From NCBI GenBank assembly GCA_004553575.1, contig SFLA01000035.1, positions 1-11,512 of the forward strand: 11,512 bases of DNA, given 5' to 3'. Positions within the stretch are counted from its first letter, which is position 1. Every line of letters begins with the position of its first letter. Made by a program: the position numbers and the translations under genes. Below are positions 6,410 to 11,512 of the stretch, in pieces. The notes below the pieces were generated by a model. That model worked only from the letters and a program-made list of their open reading frames with translations, searched no databases and had not been told where the DNA came from. The DNA comes from Clostridiales bacterium. Lineage in GTDB: Bacteria > Bacillota > Clostridia > Oscillospirales > CAG-382.

Positions 6410-7159
6410 TTACTGATAGTCAACAACGCCGACCCAGCTCATAAGGAACTCGCGTTCTCTTTCGTTGCCCTTTACCGACTGAGAAGCGGCTACAATGGGC
6501 ATCCACTTCTGAACGTACTGCTTGGCGGTATCGCTCTTTTTACAGAAGGTATTAAGATAGAATTCGGCTCCGTTTATATCGCCGTTCAGCCAGAACAGAA
6601 GATACGTGCGTGCAACGTCGGCAGACGCGTTGCCCTGAGTGGCGTGGGACCAGTCGAGAATATAAGGGGTTCCGTCGTCGGTGACGATAATATTGGAGGG
6701 GTTGAAATCTCCGTGACACACCTTGTTGTGCTTGGGCATGCTTTCAAGACGGGTGTGCAGATCGTAACGGGTTGTGGCATCCAGCTCGGTCTGGGATATT
6801 TTGCGGTTCATTTTATCCTTCAGCTTGTTGAGCAGGGGAGCGGTCTTTGCATGGACGCTCATCTGGAGATCGACCAAAAACTCGATATACTCTTCCTTTT
6901 TATCCGGATTTTCCTCCATAAGCTGAGCGAGCGTCTTGCCCTTAATGAATTCGGAAACGATCGCCCATTTACCGTCTATCATGGTGACCTCAAGTATTTT
7001 GGGGATATTCAGCCCGGTTTCTTCAATTCTTGCCTGGTTAAGCGCCTCGTTCAGCACGTCCGCCTTGGAATACTCCGCATTGAATACCTTAATCGCTCTG
7101 TCGCCGTCGCGGTAGACGGTTTTGTTGTTTCTGACTGCTATAACTCTGTCAAGTTTCAT
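6410..7159 (-). CDS. APH/protein-kinase-fold phosphotransferase (putative Ser/Thr kinase)
   Basis: The 249-residue protein is a small single-domain kinase. A VAIK-like lysine occurs in RAIKVF (K24), a hinge-like VSEFIKG at 69-74, the catalytic loop HGDFNPSN at 149-156 (catalytic D151, N156), and the metal-binding D169 in ILDW. The HGDxNPxN and DW forms are those of the aminoglycoside/choline-kinase-like branch rather than classical Hanks-type kinases. The substrate could thus be a protein or a small molecule. A gene called Ser/Thr protein kinase occupies the matching place in the R. albus hydS unit, and the PP2C phosphatase here makes a protein substrate plausible. There is no membrane segment or sensor domain. 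AGGAGG lies 9 bases before the ATG, and the gene starts 22 bases after adhE. An antibiotic resistance role is unlikely given the context. Confidence 0.8.
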   Translation of the reverse strand: MKLDRVIAVRNNKTVYRDGDRAIKVFNAEYSKADVLNEALNQARIEETGLNIPKILEVTMIDGKWAIVSEFIKGKTLAQLMEENPDKKEEYIEFLVDLQMSVHAKTAPLLNKLKDKMNRKISQTELDATTRYDLHTRLESMPKHNKVCHGDFNPSNIIVTDDGTPYILDWSHATQGNASADVARTYLLFWLNGDINGAEFYLNTFCKKSDTAKQYVQKWMPIVAASQSVKGNEREREFLMSWVGVVDYQ

Positions 7160-7181
7160 TGCTCATATCCTCCTTCTGAAA

Positions 7182-9878
7182 TTACGCTTTTTTGCCCTTG
7201 CGGTAGGGGAGCTTAATGGGATCGGGAGAAGCGGAGTCGAGTCCGGACGCGGGCATTTCGGGTTCTTCGAAGTGCCTTCCGTAGTAAGCGTTCAGATACA
7301 TCTGTTTGATCTCGCTCATAAGAGGGTAACGGGGGTTTGCGCCGGTGCACTGATCGTCGAACGCCTGCTCTGTCATATCGTCAAGGCGGGTAAGGAAGTC
7401 GTTTTCGTCAATGCCGTAGTCTTTGATGGTAGCCTTTATGCCGACGCGTGCCTTAAGGTCGTTTATTGCTTTAATAAGGTTTTCGAGCTTTTCGGTGTCG
7501 CTCTTTCCGCCGAGTCCGAGGTAATCCGCAATCTCGGCATATCTCGCAAGCGTGTTAGGATGGTCGTACTGCGAGAAGGTGCCCATCTTTACGGGAGATT
7601 CCGATGCGTTGAAGCGGAGAACCTCTTCTATCATAAGTGCATTTGCCACACCGTGAGGCAGATGGTGGAACGCACCGAGTTTATGCGCCATGGAGTGACA
7701 TACACCGAGGAATGCGTTAGCAAATGCCATACCTGCCATAGTAGCGGCGTTTGCCATTTTCTCGCGTGCTTCCACATCGGTCTGACCGTTGTCGTAAGCC
7801 CTGGGCAGATAATTGAATATAACCTTCAGCGCGCGGAGGGCGAGTCCGTCGGTGTAGTCGGTCGCCATCATTGAAGCGTACGCCTCGAGAGCGTGGGTAA
7901 CCGCGTCGATACCGGAAGCGGCGGTAAGACCGCGGGGAGCTGACATATGGAAATCGGTATCGATAATAGCCATATCGGGAAGCAGCTCGTAATCTGCAAG
8001 AGGATACTTCACGCCGGTCTTCTCGTCGGTGATAACCGCGAAGGGAGTGACTTCGGATCCGGTACCCGCGGAGGTGGGGATTGCAATGAAATACGCCTTT
8101 TCACCCATCTTGGGGAAGGTGTAAATTCTCTTGCGGATATCGACGAATCTCATCGCCATATCCATAAAGTCGGCTTCCGGATGCTCGTAAAGAACCCACA
8201 TTATCTTTGCGGCGTCCATTGCGGAGCCGCCGCCGAGAGCAATAATGGTATCGGGCTGGAAAGCACTCATCTGTGCGGCGCCCTCGGTCGCATTGGCAAG
8301 GGTCGGATCGGGCTGGACGTTAAAGAAGGTGGTATGCTGAATGCCCATTTCGTCGAGCTTGTCGGTTATCGGCTTGGTGTGGCCGTTCTGATACAGGAAG
8401 GTATCCGTTACAATAAACGCCTTCTTTGCGCCCCTGACGGTTTTGAGTTCGTCGAGGGCTACGGGCAGGCAGCCCTTTTTGATATACACCTTTTCGGGCG
8501 TTCTGAACCAGAGCATGTTCTCTCTCCTCTCGGCGACTGTTTTGATATTGAGCAGGTGCTTTACACCTACGTTTTCGGAAACGCTGTTGCCGCCCCAGGA
8601 ACCGCAGCCGAGCGTCAGCGAGGGAGCAAGCTTGAAGTTGTAAAGATCGCCGATACCGCCTTGAGAGGAGGGCGTGTTAACGAGAATGCGGCAGGTCTTC
8701 ATTCGGGCTGAGAACGCCGCGAGCTTTTCGGTTTCGGTAGTCGCGTTAAGATATATGGAGGAGGTGTGTCCGTAACCGCCGTCGGCGACCAGACGGTCTG
8801 CCTTGTCAAGCGCCTCGTCAAAGGTTTTAGCCTTATACATGGCAAGCACGGGGGACAGCTTTTCGTGGGCAAATCCCTCGGAAAGCTCTACGCTCTCGAC
8901 TTCGCCTATAAGAATCTTCGTCCCTTCGGGAACGCTTACGCCCGCAAGCTCTGCGATCTTTGCGGCCTTCTGGCCGACAATCTTTGCATTAAGAGCGCCG
9001 TTTATGATTATTGTTCTGCGTACTTTGTCTGTTTCGGTGGGATTCAGGAAGTAGCAGCCTCTTGCCGCGAATTCCGATTTTACGCTGTCATAAACACTCT
9101 CAAGCACGATAACCGACTGCTCGGAAGCGCAGATCATACCGTTATCAAAGGTCTTGGAGTGAATAATCGAATTCACCGCGAGCAGTATATCGGCAGTTTC
9201 GTCGATAATCGCGGGGGTGTTTCCTGCGCCGACTCCGAGCGCGGGCTTGCCGCTGGAGTATGCCGCCTTAACCATTCCGGGTCCGCCCGTTGCGAGGATT
9301 ATATCCGCTTCCTTCATAACGGTGTTGGTCATTTCGAGAGACGGGATGTCGATCCAACCGATAATGCCCTCGGGCGCACCCGCCGCAACCGCCGCCTCCA
9401 GCACAAGTCTTGCTGCCGCGATGGTGGAGTTCTTTGCTCTGGGGTGAGGACTGATGATAATGGCATTGCGCGTTTTCAGAGCGAGCAAGCATTTGAAGAT
9501 AGCCGTGGAAGTGGGGTTGGTGGTGGGTATAACGGCGGCAATAACGCCGATCGGCTCGGCAATCTTTTTAATACCGTAAGCCTTGTCTTCCTCAATAACA
9601 CCGCAGGTTCTGGTGTTTTTATACGCATTGTAGATATACTCCGCGGCGTAGTGGTTTTTTATAACCTTATCTTCTACTATACCCATTCCGGTTTCTTCGA
9701 CGGCGAGCTTAGCGAGCGGGATTCTCGCCTTGTCCGCAGCGGATGCCGCTGCCTTAAAAATTCTGTCGACCTGCTCCTGAGTATAGGTCGCATAAATCTT
9801 CTGCGCCGCTCTTACGCGAACGAGAGCCTCGTTCAGCTTTTCCACGCTGTCAACGATTTCGCAGGTTTTGGGTTCCAT
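7182..9878 (-). CDS. adhE: Bifunctional acetaldehyde/alcohol dehydrogenase AdhE
   Basis: The 898-residue fusion converts acetyl-CoA to acetaldehyde and then ethanol, using two NADH. The N-terminal acylating aldehyde dehydrogenase (about 1-440) contains the catalytic Cys250 in FDNGMICASEQS and a GAGNTP motif (217-222). A linker leads to the iron-dependent alcohol dehydrogenase (about 455-870). It has a GGGSAMDAAK nucleotide-binding stretch (549-558) and probable Fe ligands D658, H662, H728 and H742, whose spacing equals that of E. coli AdhE. Length is normal for AdhE, which usually assembles into helical spirosomes. AGGAGG sits 8 bases before the ATG. The gene follows rex by 18 bases, fitting direct NADH-responsive control of ethanol formation. 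In the R. albus unit the equivalent gene is called aad. I see no damage or missing catalytic residue. Confidence 0.97.
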   Translation of the reverse strand: MEPKTCEIVDSVEKLNEALVRVRAAQKIYATYTQEQVDRIFKAAASAADKARIPLAKLAVEETGMGIVEDKVIKNHYAAEYIYNAYKNTRTCGVIEEDKAYGIKKIAEPIGVIAAVIPTTNPTSTAIFKCLLALKTRNAIIISPHPRAKNSTIAAARLVLEAAVAAGAPEGIIGWIDIPSLEMTNTVMKEADIILATGGPGMVKAAYSSGKPALGVGAGNTPAIIDETADILLAVNSIIHSKTFDNGMICASEQSVIVLESVYDSVKSEFAARGCYFLNPTETDKVRRTIIINGALNAKIVGQKAAKIAELAGVSVPEGTKILIGEVESVELSEGFAHEKLSPVLAMYKAKTFDEALDKADRLVADGGYGHTSSIYLNATTETEKLAAFSARMKTCRILVNTPSSQGGIGDLYNFKLAPSLTLGCGSWGGNSVSENVGVKHLLNIKTVAERRENMLWFRTPEKVYIKKGCLPVALDELKTVRGAKKAFIVTDTFLYQNGHTKPITDKLDEMGIQHTTFFNVQPDPTLANATEGAAQMSAFQPDTIIALGGGSAMDAAKIMWVLYEHPEADFMDMAMRFVDIRKRIYTFPKMGEKAYFIAIPTSAGTGSEVTPFAVITDEKTGVKYPLADYELLPDMAIIDTDFHMSAPRGLTAASGIDAVTHALEAYASMMATDYTDGLALRALKVIFNYLPRAYDNGQTDVEAREKMANAATMAGMAFANAFLGVCHSMAHKLGAFHHLPHGVANALMIEEVLRFNASESPVKMGTFSQYDHPNTLARYAEIADYLGLGGKSDTEKLENLIKAINDLKARVGIKATIKDYGIDENDFLTRLDDMTEQAFDDQCTGANPRYPLMSEIKQMYLNAYYGRHFEEPEMPASGLDSASPDPIKLPYRKGKKA

Positions 9879-9896
9879 TATTGTGTCCTCCTGAAA

Positions 9897-10520
9897 TTAT
9901 TTACCGATTTGATTGTTCAGATAAGCCAGAGAGAGCGCCAGGTTTTCCTGCTTCAGCAGAACTCCCGACGGTACCTTCAATACGCAGGGCGCGAAATTCC
10001 ATATTGCCGCAACACCGCTTTCCGTGAGCATGTCGCAAACCTGCTGCGCCGATCCTTTGCCTACCGTGATTACGCCGAGTTTAACCTCGTTTTCCGCGCA
10101 GTAGGCTTTCAGATTGCCGATCGGGTAAATCGGCTTCGTACAGCCGGTCGTACGTATTGCCTGTTCGCTGCAGTCAAAGCCCGCAACGATATTTACACCG
10201 TACTCCTCAAAACCGCCGTAATCGAGCAGCGCTTTGCCGAGCTTTCCCGCGCCTACCAGAACCGCATTCGTAAGCGCGTGGCTTCCGAGATGACGCTCTA
10301 TATCGCCTATAAGCTCGGTAATATTATACCCGATTTTCGGTTTTCCGGCTCCGCTGACCGCCGCCAGGTCCTTGCGGACCTGAACTTCGCCGAGCGATAA
10401 CCCCTTTGCTATTGCCGTTGCCGATATCGTACCGCCGTCGCACAGGGGCAAATCGTTCAGATACTGCAGGTATTGAGGCAATCTTCCGAGTGTTGCCTTT
10501 GAAATTGAATATCCGTTCAT
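9897..10520 (-). CDS. rex: Redox-sensing transcriptional repressor Rex
   Basis: The 207-residue regulator has an N-terminal winged-helix DNA-binding domain (about 5-75), with the Rex hallmark VQVRKDL at 46-52 and the following GY. The C-terminal Rossmann domain contains VGAGKLG (89-95), the NAD(H)-binding glycine motif. Rex represses fermentation genes when NADH is low and releases DNA when NADH rises. Length and domain order are standard. The ATG at 10520 is supported by AGGAGG 5 bases upstream (10526-10531). It is the first gene of the putative operon, so it likely autoregulates and controls adhE and the hydrogenases. I could not find a canonical Rex operator in the upstream region (see the inverted repeat entry). 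Confidence 0.95.
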   Translation of the reverse strand: MNGYSISKATLGRLPQYLQYLNDLPLCDGGTISATAIAKGLSLGEVQVRKDLAAVSGAGKPKIGYNITELIGDIERHLGSHALTNAVLVGAGKLGKALLDYGGFEEYGVNIVAGFDCSEQAIRTTGCTKPIYPIGNLKAYCAENEVKLGVITVGKGSAQQVCDMLTESGVAAIWNFAPCVLKVPSGVLLKQENLALSLAYLNNQIGK

Positions 10521-10587
10521 TGCAGCCTCCTGTTTACCTCATCGATATCATATCACATTTTTAAGCGCCGGGGAATTATTAAAATGT

Positions 10588-10614
10588 TATATCGGTATTA
10601 TATATATCGATATA
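10588..10614. promoter_or_regulatory. Inverted repeat across the -10 box of the rex promoter, candidate operator
   Basis: TATATCG (10588-10594) and CGATATA (10608-10614) form perfect 7-base inverted arms with a 13-base spacer containing the -10 hexamer (10597-10602). A protein bound here would block RNA polymerase. ATCGATAT at 10606-10613 recurs at 10541-10548 in the leader. The repeat does not match the usual Rex site (TTGTTAA-N4-TTAACAA or TTGTGA-N6-TCACAA types). It may bind another regulator, a divergent Rex, or be an AT-rich coincidence. Confidence 0.4.
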
Positions 10615-10625
10615 CGGCATATCAA
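10597..10625 (-). promoter_or_regulatory. SigA-type promoter of the rex-adhE-hydS-hydA operon
   Basis: Read on the - strand, TTGATA (10625-10620) and TATAAT (10602-10597) are separated by exactly 17 bases, one mismatch from the full consensus. Transcription would start near 10590, giving a leader of about 70 bases before the rex ATG. No other comparable promoter was seen in the short gaps further down, so this one may drive all eight genes. Confidence 0.7.
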
Positions 10626-10645
10626 AAAGGCCGTGCCCTTACGGC
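10624..10645 (-). terminator. Short intrinsic terminator after the LysR-type gene
   Basis: On the - strand GCCGT (10645-10641), loop AAGGGC and ACGGC (10634-10630) form a 5-bp GC-rich stem followed by CTTTTT (10629-10624). It starts 16 bases after the regulator's stop codon. The T-tract overlaps the first bases of the -35 box of the rex promoter, so terminator and promoter are packed together. The stem is short, so read-through is possible. Confidence 0.55.
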
Positions 10646-10660
10646 AAAGCCTTCTGTAAT

Positions 10661-11512
10661 CTATTTTATGTATTTCCGTTTCGATTCGCAAAGCTCGGTA
10701 ATGAACTGCTTGTCGAGCTTTGTAAGCTTATACCCTTCCCGGTATATAAGCACATCCTTGTATATTTTTTTGTTATCGATACACTTCTTCTGTACGAGCC
10801 CGTAACGGTCGAGCAGCTTTCGGGGCGCGGGAGATACCCACATAAACGTACAGGGGTTGACGGAAAGCAGATCGAACTGGCTGGCACGCTCAAAAATGAA
10901 GATACGGCGGTCTATATTGTCCGGAAGCTCTTCTTTAACCACCTTGGACAGCGGCATGGAGGGCACATAAGGATCGGCATGGGCAATCTCAATATAAGGA
11001 GTAAGGTCGTCGAAGGTAATAATATCCTTATCCGCAAGAGCGCTGTCTTTGCTCATAAGAAGAACATATGTAAACTCCGCAATCATTTCATAGGCAAGCC
11101 CTTTTTCTTCAAGCATTTCCTTAAACATCCTGTCGTAGTTTTCGGCATAGCGAATGATTCCCAGCTTGTAATCGTTGTTGAGAATATTGTTGACGGTGCG
11201 CTGAGAGTTGGTTTCTTTGTAAAAGAGTTCTGCGGGATCTTCGCTTATGCTTTTTGAAAACTCCGCAAACGCGGCGGAAATATAACAGGCGCGAGGAACC
11301 GATACCGAAAACTTCTGCTTTTTCGGCAATCCCTGCTTGTACAGAGCTTCAACATCATCGATCTGCTTCAGGATGCTCTGAGCGTAGTTTATGAATTCCT
11401 CTCCCGCCGGTGTCAATACCATTCCTTTGGCGCTGCGGCTGAAGATGGAAATCCCAAGATCGGCTTCGAGTTCTTTAATGGAACGGCTGATATTCGGCTG
11501 TGCCGTGAGAAG
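10661..11512 (-). CDS. LysR-family transcriptional regulator, N-terminus cut by window edge
   Basis: The frame stays open from the right edge (11512) to the TAG at 10661, giving 283 visible residues; an ATG at 11422 is internal and not the true start. The first visible residues form the second half of a LysR winged-helix: TAQPNISRSIKELEADLG, then FSR..KGMVLTPAGEEF. A linker helix follows, then a substrate-binding domain of about 200 residues. Only about 10-20 residues are missing. LysR proteins activate or repress genes in response to a small ligand; neither ligand nor target can be read here. The gene points the same way as rex but is separated by a terminator and promoter, so it is probably a separate unit. 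Its targets could include a divergent gene beyond the window. Confidence 0.88.
   Translation of the reverse strand, partial: LLTAQPNISRSIKELEADLGISIFSRSAKGMVLTPAGEEFINYAQSILKQIDDVEALYKQGLPKKQKFSVSVPRACYISAAFAEFSKSISEDPAELFYKETNSQRTVNNILNNDYKLGIIRYAENYDRMFKEMLEEKGLAYEMIAEFTYVLLMSKDSALADKDIITFDDLTPYIEIAHADPYVPSMPLSKVVKEELPDNIDRRIFIFERASQFDLLSVNPCTFMWVSPAPRKLLDRYGLVQKKCIDNKKIYKDVLIYREGYKLTKLDKQFITELCESKRKYIK

Noticed and set aside
6410..7159. Aminoglycoside resistance gene
   Set aside because: The APH-type loop is shared by many kinases; the location inside a fermentation/hydrogenase operon argues for a regulatory or metabolic kinase.
8766..10400. Long + strand open frame (544 codons) opposite adhE and rex
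   Set aside because: AdhE and Rex are unmistakable on the other strand; the antisense product is rich in Arg, Cys and His with no recognisable domain. The same applies to the antisense frames at 4785-5414, 5427-6020, 6644-7216, 7122-7874 and 7947-8711.
10541..10614. Possible Rex operator upstream of rex
   Set aside because: The AT-rich stretches were compared with TTGTTAA-N4-TTAACAA and TTGTGA-N6-TCACAA; none has both half-sites. The inverted repeat is kept only as an operator of unknown owner.
10661..11422. LysR-type gene starting at the ATG at 11422
   Set aside because: The frame continues upstream with typical helix-turn-helix sequence to the window edge, so that ATG is internal and the gene is cut by the window.

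Overview
The window looks like a chromosomal piece of a strictly anaerobic, fermentative member of the Clostridia, most likely a Ruminococcus/Oscillospiraceae-type gut or rumen bacterium. The reasons are a clostridial-style bifunctional AdhE, two different [FeFe]-hydrogenases, a Rex repressor, AGGAGG ribosome binding sites and near-even base composition. The genus assignment is inference.

Left edge (1-1392, + strand): the 3' part of a small multi-pass membrane protein (DUF4234-like), then a secreted lipoprotein with a repetitive beta-helix-like body resembling the Cthe_2159 carbohydrate-binding family. A perfect 15-bp hairpin (1416-1456) lies in the convergent gap and probably serves as terminator for both directions.

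Core (10520 down to 1557, - strand): eight closely packed genes that look like one operon. In transcription order they are rex, adhE, an APH/protein-kinase-fold kinase, two tandem small [2Fe-2S] thioredoxin-fold proteins, hydS (PAS-containing putative H2-sensing [FeFe]-hydrogenase), a SpoIIE-type PP2C phosphatase, and hydA (catalytic [FeFe]-hydrogenase with variant H-cluster motifs, group B-like). Gaps are 51 bp or less and two junctions overlap. A good SigA-type promoter (TTGATA-17-TATAAT, 10597-10625) precedes rex, and an inverted repeat straddles its -10 box.

This gene set matches the hydS-hydA2 transcription unit described in Ruminococcus albus 7 (bifunctional acetaldehyde/ethanol dehydrogenase, Ser/Thr kinase, Ser/Thr phosphatase, redox repressor, hydS, hydA2; Zheng et al. 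2014). The likely logic is a choice between disposing of electrons as ethanol or as H2. Rex reads NADH/NAD+, HydS is thought to read H2, and the kinase/phosphatase pair and small Fe-S proteins are candidates for carrying the signal. AdhE and HydA are the outputs. The two [2Fe-2S] proteins are, to my knowledge, the least explained members. No H-cluster maturases (HydE, HydF, HydG) are in the window, so they must be encoded elsewhere.

Right edge (10661-11512, - strand): a LysR-family regulator missing its first residues, ending in a small terminator whose T-tract overlaps the -35 box of the rex promoter.

I saw no rRNA, tRNA, CRISPR array, insertion sequence or phage gene. No gene-free stretch exceeds about 165 bases.
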